Made by a program: the position numbers and the translations under genes. This document shows positions 23,740 to 36,055 of a DNA stretch of 64,000 bases, piece after piece. The DNA is from Anticarsia gemmatalis (lineage: Eukaryota > Arthropoda > Insecta > Lepidoptera > Erebidae), in the NCBI RefSeq assembly GCF_050436995.1, contig NC_134762.1, positions 9,942,167 to 10,006,166 of the forward strand, read 5' to 3'. Each line of letters begins with the position of its first letter. Positions within the stretch are counted from its first letter, which is position 1. The notes under the pieces were generated by a model. It did no database searches. It was not told where the DNA came from and worked only from the letters and a program-made list of their open reading frames with translations.

Positions 23740-23992
23740 AAGTATACTAATATTATAAAGCTGAAGAGTTTGTTTGTTTGTTTGAACGCGCTAATCTCAA
23801 GAACTACTGGTCCGATTTCAAAAATTATTTCACTGTTAGATAGCCCATTTATCGAGGAAGGTTATAGGCTATATATCATCACGCTAAAACCAATAGGAGC
23901 AGAGTACCAGTAAAAAATGTTACAAAAACGGGGAAAATTTTGAGCCATTGTCTTATGTGATGCAAGCGAAGTTGTGCGGGTCAGCTAGTTAT
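23740..23992. mobile_element. RTE-like LINE terminal fragment, inverted copy
   Basis: Reverse complement of the 12.4-kb element: tataaagctgaagagtttg, gaacgcgctaatctc, aggctatatatcatcacgc and gcgaagttgtgcgggtcagc. Confidence 0.75.
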
Positions 23993-24565
23993 TAATAAGT
24001 TTCTCCACAGTATTCAGTAATGGAAATCTGTCAGATTTATCCAAACATTTGCCATCACCTTATCTATCAGTGAAGTTTTCCGACACTTAACCGTAGGTTA
24101 TAAAATATTTCTGAATCTTTTAAAGAATAGAATAATTGCGTAGACTCTAGGCCATAACAATTTACGTAGTACTTACACAACCAGTAATAAAACAACTATA
24201 GAAAATTCAATTTGAGGCCCAAAATCACAAATGACAATGCTAGAAGCGAAACTATCCTCATAAAACACTGAAACATTGAATTTTAATGTAATTTTGATAG
24301 CGCAGAGTTCGAGTGTCCAATGTTTGTAATTAAACAAGACTTAACTGTTTCTATGTAAGGCTTTCGGCTGTTTGGCGAAACGACTGACGCAAATTGATAT
24401 TAACTTGTAATGTTTTAAGATTTAAATTTATGTGTGATGAATCCTTACTTCTATACTTAAATTCTATATCAGTATGTACTAAGAAGTAAATTAGAATTAA
24501 AGGTAAGAATACCTTTAATTTTGGATCGCTTTAAGACCCGTAACAACATAATATTATGTAAATAA

Positions 24566-24665
24566 TAATGTTTATAAGTTATCTGGTTACTATAGTACAA
24601 GCTCTGCTTGGTTTGGAATCAGATGATTGTATGAGAGTTATCCCAAAATATTTATTTATTAATTA
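24566..24665 (+). mobile_element. tRNA-derived SINE, long subfamily, 3' end only
   Basis: Retains ttataagttatctggttac, agtacaagctctgcttgg and tttggaatcagatgat, then a T-rich end. Confidence 0.7.
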
Positions 24666-24789
24666 TACTGTTGTTATTACTTCTAAGTATATTGTCCTGC
24701 AAAAATTGGCTACGTAAACTATCTTCATGCGCATCAGCACGAGAAGCTTATAAGCTGTAGTGATAACTGTGGGCAGAGTCGTTTGGAGC

Positions 24790-24960
24790 GAATCACCATC
24801 AACACTAATATTATAAACACGTAAGGCGAATTGTCATTCTTATACACTTTCACGGCTAAACCACTGAACTGATTTGGTTGAAATTTAGTTCAAGAAAGGT
24901 TAGGTAGTGGAAGGTTTGGGATCCAGCTCTGCTTACCCCTTTTTTTAATGTATTTAAGTT
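24790..24960. mobile_element. Truncated LINE tail
   Basis: Retains ctaatattataaacacgtaa, ggctaaaccactgaactgat and ttggttgaaatttagtt. The usual end is missing. Confidence 0.5.
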
Positions 24961-25814
24961 TACTTAAGCTTCATGATGAAATGTGGTAACGTAGGAGTTT
25001 TTTCATAGCCTAAGTTATTAAAAACTTACTTATATACATAGTTTTCATAACCAATTTTATACAATAACTTATATTGCAAACAAAATAAATCTTGTGTTAA
25101 TAGAGTAGATATAAATTCGTAGTAAACATTAGTGTTTCCGTATCCCATTTGCTATGGTCATGTTTCATACGATTTCAACGCAGCAAAACTAGAACACTAT
25201 TATATTTAACCCACTATATTAAAGTATAGGTCATAAACATACTGTGTAGTAAATGGAACACGATTGACAGAAACCTTGCAAAAGTATTTAAATATTATGT
25301 TCTAGCGAACGTTGTTGACATTATATTATCTGAATTAAGAGCGAATTTATAGAAAAAATACACGTACAGAAAAAATAAAATACATTTTAAGATAAGTATT
25401 TCTTTTCAAGTAATCAAAATATATTTGAAACATAGACCTATTATCAGACGTAAACCTCTCTACTCCGACATTTCACACCTTCACATAGAAAATATTCTAC
25501 AACGCAAGATAATATAGTACTGTAAAGGCAATGACCGGGCTTCCTGCCAAGTCCCGTAGCCACCAGCGCCGTAAAACATTCGGTTCAGGTATGAAATTAA
25601 AAATTAGCATACTTTGTGGGACCGATAAATATCTGGCTAGCATGTGTGGAAAAACTGTGGAATCATTTTTATATCCTTGAATTTATACTTTAAATTGTTT
25701 TGGGATAAAAATATGAGGTGACAAGCTTATATACGCGTTTTTTCGTTACAAATAATAGCTTGTTTGGGATTGACTTTTGTAAAATATAGTAAGCAGTATT
25801 TGATCCCGGGTATC

Positions 25815-25952
25815 CAAATCATCACCAGCTTAGTCTTTCTTCCAAATTATGTTGGAGTCGGTTTCCAGTCTCACTGGATACAGCTGAATACCGGTGTTTT
25901 ACATGAAGCAACTGCCTATCTTACCTCCACAACCCAAGTAACTGGGTAACAA
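25815..25952 (-). mobile_element. 5S-like SINE second subfamily, 3' fragment
   Basis: Matches the tail half of the 62.6-kb element: atgttggagtcgg, ccagtctcactggat, cagctgaatac and actgcctatc...ctccacaaccca. Confidence 0.7.
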
Positions 25953-27449
25953 AACCTTAACTTAAGATGAATGATTCATCCTTCAACGAAAAATATATCC
26001 ACAATGATACCTCAAAATACGTTTCAAAAGTTCAATAGATACTAATTTGAACCTGCCATCATTCAGGACTATAGGCAATCTATTGGGTCATTGTGGGCAG
26101 TTGACCAGTGATCATAAGAATTTGTGGTGTGAAGAGCCAGGTTTTAATACTAGTGTTATCAACTCGCGTGGTTTTGCACGGATGAAGTATTGGTTAACGA
26201 ATGATCAAGAATGCGTTCCTTCAACAAAGTTAGAATGTGTTATATTTTTTAATATTTAAAGTTATACAGACAGTTCCTTAAAATGTGACCATATACATGA
26301 GTTGTGTTACTTTTGTTACTTATTTAATTTAGTATCTATATAATTCTAAACGATGTTTACTTCTTACTTAATCATCTAGTGGTGAAGACCTGTAATTGGC
26401 CATCTGTGTGCAATAGAATTTCTATCATATTTAAGATTGTATGCTGTTGGTATTTCTTACAAATAAAATAAAATAAAGAAATTAGTTTTTATTTTAAATA
26501 ATGTCAGTGTAACCTGATCTCCACCAGTCGCAATAAAATTTCAATGTCAATCGTTGAAAGTGTAGGTATTTATTTGTTTTATCCCGGTTTTTCGTCAACA
26601 CGACTGAAATTATTTGAATTACATTTAGTAGAGTAATATTTTATATTCCAGGGAAGGTTATTTTTTCAGGAAACACAATCACAAGTAAATCTGGCTTAAT
26701 ATAGATTTAAATGAAAACAATTATAATTAAATGTCGGTACTTATGTATAATATCTAATAACTGTTTAGTTTAAAAATAAATAAATAAAATTAATTTGAAG
26801 ATCAATTATATTATTATTTTGTACTTAATTAAAATTGATAATCATTATCATAATTAAAACCGCACTTGAATAAATATTATTTAATTAACTATGCTGATAA
26901 ATTTTCAAAATCAGCAGATGAATAACGTGATTAATTAATTAATTTATAATTAAGTGTGAATTTATTATATTTGGCTATCATTATCTCGTTATTATATTGT
27001 AACCAATTATGAACTTCACTTCTGGGCAAGGATTACTCTTTTTTGCTAACGACTAATATCAAATAAGTCTGTTATATTAATTTCACGATAATATTGTAAA
27101 ATCAGTATATTAATATAGTGAAGTTCTAAATCCTAAAAAAAATATATTTAATTATTTGTGTTATTCATTCCACAAAACGTAATATTATTTTCAGGCAGCC
27201 AAAAAAATATATAATTTAATTTAAAAACCGTAACTTCCTTAAATTTCGTAGATTACACTATATTTTATTGCGTAGAAAACAAAAGTATACATTGTAAACA
27301 CATTCAGAAAAAAAAATTCATAACGCAATATGAATTTCAATTAATTTCATCTCTTTTAAGGGCACTTTTACAAACACTTCAAACGCCTCAGTTACATTCA
27401 ATTTAAACAACATAACACGTAAAAAAATATTCTCGACAAAAATACTTAC

Positions 27450-27548
27450 AATCATAAGCGCCTGACAAAATCACAATAGCAAAACGCACATGACACTACA
27501 CAGCGTAATCACTATTATAATATACGTAGGCGTTCGCGCGACGCGACT
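27450..27548 (-). other. Putative first exon of the kekkon gene
   Basis: A short CpG-rich block in otherwise AT-rich DNA ends, on the minus strand, in ATT|GTAAGT, a near-ideal splice donor (GTAAGT at 27449-27444). Within the exon a six-codon upstream ORF (MCVLLL, then TGA) is followed by an ATG at 27455. Joined to the acceptor at 10097, this ATG reads MIINGYQTDMIRAW and is in frame with the kekkon CDS. It would add nine residues before the preferred ATG, but its context is weak (C at -3). Family knowledge: insect LRR-Ig genes often have a small 5' exon and a long first intron. The link to kekkon is inferred; the exon could belong to another minus-strand transcript. Confidence 0.5.
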
Positions 27549-27550
27549 GA
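27545..27550 (-). promoter_or_regulatory. Candidate initiator TCAGTC in a CpG-rich promoter
   Basis: The minus strand reads GGGCTCAGTCGCGTC, containing the arthropod initiator TCAGTY. It sits in the most CpG-dense short block of the window (27535-27592). There is no TATA box at the usual distance and no clear downstream promoter element at +28. The start site is therefore a guess supported by motif and composition only. Confidence 0.35.
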
Positions 27551-28408
27551 GCCCGGCGCGCGCCCGCGTCCATCTGCCGCTTGCCGACGGCAATTCTCTA
27601 CCTATAGGTAAAGATAATAAGGCCTGAGCTTTGAATTTACGCTTTACAATAGCATTTAAGACTTCTTTGTATTGTGAAAACATTTTATAATCCGAGCGCC
27701 GACTCCAGTTGTTGAACACAAAGGCGTAAATGGCTTAGTTATACAAGTATAGTGCCAACTTGACCGAATGAGATTTCCTTGTAACGAAATTCGAAAAGAA
27801 TTGCAAGTTTGAGTACTAGTTTTATCATTTAGGTACGGGTAGACCATAATAATATGAGACTCTCGACCATGAATTCAAGGTGCTTACTTATTGATTGCTA
27901 GATCAAAGAAATTAGTGTAGAAAGAAAAATAAATTTGAATAACAGTAGTATATTAGTATAAGTACAGTTTTAAATAACATAATATTATTATAATGACTAA
28001 GCATTAAAAAATATCGTTGCCTAGGGACCTTTCAATAATTCTCATTATTCTGTATAAAATTTAATCTTCAATTAAAATTTGTAAATAACTCGGCAATTTA
28101 TAAGCCAATGTGGTGTGCTAAAGCATTATCATTTTGAATGCCAAAAGTGAATGTTCAAAGAATAGACTTGCTTATCTTAAAGATTAAACAGTTTTAACTG
28201 AATTAAGTGTTTAACGTAACACACGACCTCAGGAGATAAAGTTCATTGACTTTGTGGGGGCAAGAGATCAAAGTTGGAGTACACTAGCAAGTTGAATATG
28301 AAGTCTTTAGCAGAGCTGATATAAAACAATGGAGAGCTTATAAATAACATTTGAAGTTAGGGTCCTTTTTGAACAGCACGTTTAAAATTAACTCTCCAAT
28401 TAACTGAT

Positions 28409-28585
28409 AAGAGACACGTTCGCAGACCAACGACAACCGGTTAGCTATCGAGAAATTTTGTCTAAAAATCAGATCAGCGCTTCTGACGGACGCCATAAGA
28501 ACTATTTTGGCAGTAAATTTTAAATGTCAAACTTTCGATGCCTAATCAACAGTACCGAGCTACCGACTATAGAGAGTCGGGCTAC
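28409..28585. mobile_element. MITE-like element, same family, inverted relative to the 11.4-kb copy
   Basis: ccaacgacaaccggttagct, atcagcgcttctgacgg, aactattttggcagtaaatt and atagagagtcgggctacag. Confidence 0.6.
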
Positions 28586-29179
28586 AGTTTTCAGACCATG
28601 CATTTTCTTCAGTAGTTGCCATCGTGAATCGAAGAAATAATTACAAAATGTGGCTCCATGTACAAAGAATATAGATACAATTGACCTTTTAACTAACAAT
28701 TTCAGCTTCAAATTCTGTCGTCTCCAACACAGATCTTGTTTAAAAGCAACATAAAATATACCATACAGGCTACTGATATACGTCAAAGATTTTCAAGTGC
28801 AATTTTGACAAAACTTACCGATGCATGAAAAGCGAGATAGCCAGATATCAAATTTGGTTTTTCATTTGTCTTATCTTTCAAAGAGAACAGCTGCATATAA
28901 TGGACATCCCAAATTGGTTGGCACAAAAATGCCAGCGCAAAAAGAGCAATTTAATTTATTTCACATTTTATAGACATTTGCTGGTTTATGATTCTTTTTG
29001 CTTTACATTCTGGGAAAAAAAATTAAACTGCATTTTACTTGTTCCAATAAATATTAACTAGTATTTAAGTTAGGGATTTAGGTTTATGTTAGAAGTCTAA
29101 AAAAGTATATGTATCTTTTTAATTACTTTAAATCCACGCACATATGGTCAGCGTACTGGACTCAAGGCTTCTTCTATCC

Positions 29180-29245
29180 TTCATTCCAGAAGAAGATATT
29201 TGCCCAGCAATAGGACAAAAATCGGTCCCAGCAGTGAAACGGTTT
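29180..29245 (+). mobile_element. Retroposon 3' tail scrap ('gcccagcag')
   Basis: tttgcccagcaataggacaa with a second gtcccagcagtgaaacgg. Comparable scraps occur at 46.06, 49.47, 52.12 and 53.18 kb in either orientation. Confidence 0.45.
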
Positions 29246-29730
29246 TTTTACTAGACTGGACTTATTTGTACTTGTAATTATTGGTATCTAATGTTTATAT
29301 TATGTTAGTATAGGGTAGTATAAATGGTATTTTGCCAACAAACTTATATCTTCTAATTAGTATAGTATTCCCACAAACTACTGCATCGTGGTCAGAACTA
29401 AGTTATTACGGGAAGATGCCATAAACACATTAGTTTACTAAGTGCTAAGCAGGCTCCGATTATAATCCCTTAGTCAGCCGTTCATACAACCTCCAAGTAA
29501 GGCAGTCTGTTTTAGTTAGGACAATATTTGAAACTGATAATAAATAGGAAAACATTATGAGGAGACCTCTATACCTTATAGTTCTACAATCTGTACCTTG
29601 ACAAGCGAGCTACCCAAAAACTACCTGAAAGAAACTTTAAGTAATTGAGAATAAAAAAAACATACATACATAAATAAAGAGATCAGATAATTACTTTTTT
29701 TAAGAAATAGTTCAATAGAATCACGTAAAA

Positions 29731-29832
29731 AGTAAGTCCCGTTTGTCGTCAATTAAGATAGCAGTCGTTAAGCCATATCAGAGGTTTTTCGGGTGGCTTG
29801 AACAACTTTGACACTATATTGACCACTAACCT
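29731..29832 (+). mobile_element. 5S-like SINE fragment
   Basis: Matches the central and tail parts: gtcaattaagatagcagtcg, cgggtggcttgaacaac and gaccactaacc. Truncated at both ends. Confidence 0.7.
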
Positions 29833-30415
29833 TGGGATGTAATAAATTAATAAATCACGGATACAATGACAACTAGAATCAAAACAATATGTTCCGTACT
29901 AAATAAATTCGGCGTCTTTCATAGCTTTAGTAGCTCATATTTTCCTGTGGTACAAAACATATAAACAGACTCCATCCATCAAAACCTGCAAAAGAATCCA
30001 AATCAAAAAGTGAGGCTGGAATATCGTGGGATTACAAACATTTTTCAAAACAAAACCAAGATACGACTGTTTGGTTCATCATAAAGCAGGTCCATATTTC
30101 TCTGTTCCAGATTACTATAGACATAACCCGTTGTTAAGCTCTCGAGTTCGGGATCTAAAATTAAACGGTGCTCAGAGCGCGTTGACGGAGTACGGCGAAA
30201 TTGCGTTAAAGACGGTTTACATCTATCCTGTTGTAGTAAAATGTGGGATGTGTTATTGAAATTATGTGTAGAATATTTTTATATTGTAGAAAAGGTGACC
30301 TATATGTTTGCTTGTGTAGAATAGCGACCAAAAAGCTTTTAAATTATAGATAAGTTTAAAAGTATTTAATTGTGAACTAATTACTCCCTGTCTGCAAATT
30401 TACCTGCGTTGTTTT

Positions 30416-30570
30416 ACACGACTACCGACAACCGCCTAGCTATCGAAAATGTTATATGACAATCGCTTAGGGCCTCTAGCGGGCCTCGTACAAACTATTT
30501 CTGCAGTACCTTTTAAATGTCAAACTCTCGATACTCGATGATTCCGATTGTAGAGAATCGTGTTACTGTA
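30416..30570. mobile_element. MITE-like element, same family
   Basis: gactaccgacaaccgcctag, gcctctagcgggcctcgta, tgcagtaccttttaaatgtc and the end agagaatcgtgttactgta. Confidence 0.6.
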
Positions 30571-30644
30571 CTTTGGAATTTGTGGACAAAATTGTATCTG
30601 AAGCGAAAAAATCCGTATCGTCCTATTTTATCAGTTGCGTTAAT

Positions 30645-30740
30645 TCCAAGTGTTTAACGCGCATGCGTTCGGCGAAGCGCACGGGCGTCAGGTGCGCTCA
30701 AACGCTCACCCGCACTTTACGCGTTAACGCAGACATTGCT
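30645..30740. other. CpG-rich block with NRF1-like GCGCATGCG
   Basis: aacgcgcatgcgttcggc, tgcgctcaaacgctcacc and tttacgcgttaacgc. CpG density suggests a promoter or unmethylated element, but no splice donor or ORF is convincing. Confidence 0.3.
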
Positions 30741-31764
30741 ATTTGTAAACACTCTAAGTGAAGCTATTTTCGGACTTTTTATGGACTACGTTTCAGTCTT
30801 TGATGTCAGTTGTAACAAGACCAGAACTGCGTTAAATGGATAAATACATATTCTTGAATAATTTATATAAGTTGTAAAGAATGGAAAGTTGAGTGGTCGA
30901 GGTGAACGTCCTGATATTAGCATCAAGCCCCTTGCAGTGGGATTTTTCTTAAGTCTTTTTAAAGCAATTTTGTTCAGATTATTTTTTTTAATATTTCATC
31001 CTTGACCAGCAGTAAGAAAATATAGGTTTGCATCTTTTTCTGTATTTTTTAAATGCTTTAGATATTAGCTCCGTCTCCAAATTGGTTCTTCATTGTCGTT
31101 TTAATTTAAATTGATACTACAATTATTCCACCACTAATTTCTATAATGCAATCTTTATACAATACTATTTACTTAAATAAATTTAGCCGTCTTAAACATA
31201 CCTAAAAAGTACAAAAGTAAATTGTGGCTGTAGAAGTCTCTCCACGAACAATACAGCCCAGAAACAACTGAACAGCTAGCCAACCTATTTCCGTATTTTC
31301 AGTTGAAAATCTGAAAACAAGTTTCAGGCGATCGAAACTTCAGTTGCAAACACTAGTATATTGTTAAACTTAGTAAGGAAATTGAAGTTCTAGTATTGAT
31401 GGAGTCCTGTTTAAGTTCAGTTAAAGCCTGGACTGTGTGTGGTTCAAGACAAATTTAACTTACAGACTGAGTGTAAACTAGGGGTTTGAAAATACGTTTA
31501 CTTGTAGAGTTCCTGGACAGGCTTTCACGATTGCACTTGAGGTTTCGATCAAACGCTTAGCGTTTTTTATGTTTTGTTAGCTTTTGCAGGTATTTGCTGG
31601 TTTGTGAAGTAAATAAAACTGCAAAATGTAAGTATGTTTTTGAACTCTGTATAAAATTGTTCTTGTCTAATAGCGGCATTTGTGTCATTTTTAGCGTCTT
31701 TGAAATTGTTGTTGATGGTGTTATAACTATTGAATTTATAATAATAATATTATAATAAATTTAA

Positions 31765-32058
31765 CCCATTAATGTCCCACTGCTGGGCAAGGTTCTCCTG
31801 CCGTAATGAAGGAGGGGTTAGGCCTTGAGTCCACCAAGTTGGCCAAGTGCGGGTTGGGGACTTTGCATGCCCTCAATAAATGTATTAAACAAATTTTAGG
31901 CATGCAAGGTTTCCTCACGATGTTTTCCTTCACCGTTGGAGCTGTGATAATTATTTCTAATACACACATAACTTCGATAAGTCATTGGTGTGTTGCCTCG
32001 GGTTCGAACCTGCGACCACTTGCGTGGGAGGTGTCAACTTCTACCACTCGGCTATATT
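31765..32058 (-). mobile_element. tRNA-derived SINE with 'gcccagcagtggga' tail
   Basis: The minus strand begins with a tRNA-like head (A-box-like tagccgagtgg and B-box-like ggttcgaaccc at about 32002-32012). The body reads accaatgacttatcgaagtt, then gtgaggaaacc, then the head-distal ctcaaggcctaacccc and gcccagcagtgggac. It ends in taatgggtta. This is the best-preserved copy of the family in the window. Confidence 0.8.
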
Positions 32059-32614
32059 TTTTGTTCATTTAAAACTGTCTCACCTATTTCTATCAATCTT
32101 TGTCTTTTACAACCTATCTTTACTATTTGTCTAATGCTTTTCACTAATACACCACATAGTTTACAAGAATATTTCAAGGAGGTCTATTTTTTCTGTTTTT
32201 ATTACATTTCTTTGTCATTTGCTTCTAGAAACATCGCAATTCAATACAAAACTGCGTATTCAATCATAGCGGTAGAGATTAAACGTTAAGTGTATCGCGT
32301 GACGCGGGAAGCCTTATCAAACAAAGTCGAGACAGCAAGAAAATCGGTCACCACACCTGCTTCGTAGTGACACTGATTTAAAATACGCACAATGTATTTT
32401 TACGCCTATTGTAGCAGAAAATGAAGATGAATGTGTATCAAAATACACACAATTTTTGCTGCTCGTTGTACCAGAATTAATAAGATAAACAAAGGCCAAA
32501 AATAGTGTGACGAGAGATTCATAGCCAGTTGAATTGCCACCTCTTGTAAAAATAATTTACGGAAAAGTATCAGTATTCTTTTATTTTCATTGCTTCTATG
32601 TCAACCTAAGAATT

Positions 32615-32728
32615 CTCTACCGTCGCTACTATCGAATATCGAGACTAACATTTAAAATGTACTGCAATAATAGTTCAAAGTTGCTTGATCGCTAGCCGGT
32701 GGTCGATAGTAGTATATAATCGCCCATC
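32615..32728. mobile_element. MITE-like element fragment, same family
   Basis: ctctaccgtcgctactatcg, cattaaaatgtact-like cattta-type core (aaaatgtactgcaataatag) and gctagccggtggtcgatag. Confidence 0.5.
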
Positions 32729-33513
32729 ACATAGTTTTCCTTAAGTAGCCCCATCGACAATCATTACTGTCTCAAAAACAAAAACATAATAATTCTTCTA
32801 TCACCTTATTGACGTGCATTTAAATCTTCAACAGTAAACATCACTGTTCACGAAATCCGTAATAACACAATAAAAACCAAATTTCGTTCAGAACGCGATA
32901 TCAACAATACATCACCAAATAAAACGGCTATCCAAAACAGAGGCCACTTAGTCCGAGCACAAATATATTAAGAAAAAACCTTACAAAGCACCAATTGTTT
33001 TCAATGAAAGAAAAACATAAAAACACGTAATAGCCCGTGACGAGGGGCAAAAACGGAATCACTCTGAAACTTACGTCATTAAAGAAGTTAATTAAGAAAA
33101 GACGCTTAATCGAAAAGTTTGTGAACCTCCAATGTAACTGTGAACTGTATTTAAATAAATTATAACGGATCTTTTCGATGGAAATAAAAGTATTGTTGAA
33201 TCAGCTGGTTTTTTCTTCGAAGAAAAATTGCTGGGTGTTCCGCGATAAATTGAAAAGCTTATAAGATTATTCGGATGTTTGTCCAACGATTTTGATGGTG
33301 TGGAAACGTTTTCTTTTTGACTTCCTATTTAGACTCGAATAACTGTTTTTGGTTTGATATTTTTATGAGAACGTTTCTATTTTCATACTATTACCAACTT
33401 GAAAATATTTATGAATTAAGCGGATTCGAGTAACTAACAATCGTTCAAGCCAATATATCACAGAAACAAATTATTCCACGGAAACCAAGTGTCTACAATA
33501 CTTAAATATAAAA

Positions 33514-33582
33514 TGAACTACATCTAACACAGACTTCAGCCAATTTATAGAATTGGCTGAAGTCTGTGTTAGATGTAGTTCA
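33514..33582. repeat. Perfect palindrome, 32-bp arms, 5-nt loop
   Basis: Arms 33514-33545 and 33551-33582 are exact reverse complements around tatag. Confidence 0.95.
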
Positions 33583-35058
33583 CTCACACTACATTCACAT
33601 TAGAACACCAATATTTTCTATGTAAGTCCTATCCTACACAAAAAATAATTCAAAGAATTTTACCATAAATAAAATCATAAAATTATAAAAGAAACCGAGG
33701 CTGACACATCAAAAACTTGACGATGACACATGTGATCCCACAAGTCACTCATGGTCGCGCAATGGGCCGCTGAAAGCCCAAACAAGCGAACACACCGACC
33801 CGAGCTAAGCTTAATTACAACCGTGGGATTAACTCGGGACATATTTGCGTTGCCTCCTCAAAATTAGGGCACGCTAGGGATTTCTTATTTAATTTATTCG
33901 TGTCCATGAAGAATGTCGGTTCCGTCAGGAGGCTGCTTTTTATTTTACGTTGCCTTTTTGGAGGAAATTTATTTTATTTTTAGTCTGCGGCTTTTTTAGT
34001 TTTCCGAAGAATGCTGTCTTGTGAATTTTCGGATTCTTTTTTTCAATGTCAAACTCAGGTGCTTTTAAATACCTGTCTTATTTTTAGATACCGTGGGTTA
34101 TGTTTCTCGTTGCCTCATCGGTTTATTTCGTTAACTTAGTAGTTTGATTACTATTAAAGAGAGATTTTCTGCTGACGACGAAAGGACTGGCGAAAGGGAG
34201 GCTATTACGGTTTATCTTCACTGTGTTGTAATAAAAAAATATATAAAATATTATATACCAGAATACTTCCACAAACTCTTTTTCTGAACATTTTTGTAAC
34301 AAAAATCATAAATGCATTTAACAATGAAGACTTACAAAATGTCTGACCTCTGAATCAAAACTCAGCAAAGGTCGTAAGGTCGTTTCCAACTTTCCATTTC
34401 ACATCAAGCAAACCAAATTCCGTTAATTAACTTCATCTTAAGTTGGCGCCAATTCCCATGCTAATAAGGGTATGAAGCAAAAATATGGAACGTTAACTGC
34501 TTGTCATTTACGTGCTCAAAGAGGGGAATATGAAAACGGTAAAGGTAAAAACTTGCTCGGGATTATTATTTAATAAATGCGGTTTCATTGAATTTAAAGA
34601 CACTAATCGTTTAATTTATTGTGACTTTTATCAGATGTAATTTTAAAATAATTAGTTATTGTAAATTTAATTGATAAATTATAGATAGACGTATGTATTT
34701 ATTATTATTACTGAAGAACGTTTATCCGGCTTATGATTTATAATATTTAAGAAAACTGAAACTGAATTCAACAACAGTGTAGCGGAGCGCTGTAGCCGTA
34801 AATACTCGATCGCGATTTCAGCATTTTCTGTGAGACCTACCGACAAAGTTCCAATATCGCTTTATCACCATTTAGACTGTTCATTTCAAACAAAACTCAG
34901 CAAATTAATAGTCCTTCAAATGATAATAAGACAAAATAAAAGCCGACATCGAAACGCCTCAATCAATTAAAACCATTCTTGAGAAAAAGTTCGGCCGTCA
35001 AGTGTAATAAAAACGAAATTTCTAATTCCACTCGAAAATTATTCGCCAATCAATAAAT

Positions 35059-35084
35059 CGACCTTGACCTTTGACCTTTGACCT
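35059..35084 (-). promoter_or_regulatory. Composite nuclear-receptor element: three AGGTCA in DR1 array plus AGGTCG
   Basis: The minus strand carries AGGTCA at 35084-35079, 35077-35072 and 35070-35065, each spaced by one A, then AGGTCG abutting at 35064-35059. DR1 of AGGTCA is the classical site for HNF4, COUP-TF/Seven-up and RXR/USP-type receptors; TCAAGGTCG also resembles an extended monomer site (FTZ-F1/ERR type). Function is inferred. Confidence 0.55.
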
Positions 35085-35844
35085 CGGGACTCGTAATATC
35101 CTTTTGATAATAAACTTGGAATAATCGTAAATTGGAATATTCGAAGCACGTCAGGCACTACGTGTGAATTATGAATTGTTTCTTTGTTCGTATCGTAAAT
35201 ATTCGATTTTTTGTAAATATTGGTCGTATCGAATATTAAAAAATACGTTTGGTATTTGGCTTTGACTCTCTAACGTTTTTGTTTTTGTAGCATGTTATAT
35301 AGAAATATCTTTGATGTATGTTGCTGTATAAACTGTCAATTAGTAAAATGAAAATATAGCCTTGATATGCCATACTTATCAAAAAACTATACCTGCCTGT
35401 ATACTATATTTCTCTAGTGCTTGAATTAAATTTCAAGGCAAAATTGTTATTTTTGTCGATAGCTATATTTTTTGATTAAAGCTGCTCGATAGTTCAATTA
35501 AACGTATATTTTGTTGTATGACTAAATCTCACCTTTTCAACCAAGTTTTATTCTCAACATTGGTCAGCACCTATACTAACTTTATTAGACTATCTGATTT
35601 TCCACGAAGCGTCTGTCTTAAACCCTCTCAGTCCTAAGGACAGTCCTAGGTCATGTTAAGTAGCTTTATATGAACTACGTAACCTCCACTACACTTAACT
35701 AGCGCTACATATTACGGTGACAGTATTAAAAAAAACCGTACAGGCTTCGAGTATAGAAGCATGCGCGAGATTTAAATCAGTCGTCAGTACCGACTTTCAT
35801 TGAAATCGTCGATATCAAAAGCCTTGTCGTATGCGAGTGATAAA

Positions 35845-35923
35845 CGCTACGCTACGAAGCTACGAATACTACGTCAAGCTACGAGCGCTATGTCAGGCTA
35901 CAAGCGCTACGTCAGGCTGCGCA
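35845..35923. repeat. 19-bp tandem repeat, about 3.5 units
   Basis: Units of the form gctacgagcgctatgtcag with 2-4 differences each, preceded by shorter gctacg repeats. GC-rich compared with its surroundings. Confidence 0.8.
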
Positions 35924-36055
35924 ACAATTGTGATGAAAAATATTGCCTGTGCCATACATTTTTTTTACGTAGTTAACATTGAATGTTCTTCGTAACCAAT
36001 ATATATCACTCATATAGTCAATATATACCTACATTGCTGGTACCGACCTACTTTG

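Larger units (their letters stand above)
10097..27449 (-). other. Putative 17.35-kb first intron of kekkon; no coding exon seen
   Basis: No convincing coding exon appears on either strand. The interval carries SINE, LINE and MITE fragments (listed separately), the CRE array at 15.5-16.3 kb, a unique GC-richer block at 17.42-17.66 kb and three palindromes at 18.8-21.1 kb. The 26.7-27.4 kb part is extremely AT-rich with several TAATTA-type homeodomain cores. Short open frames here have no recognisable domain and match repeats or AT-rich noise. The intron assignment depends on the first-exon model. Confidence 0.45.
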
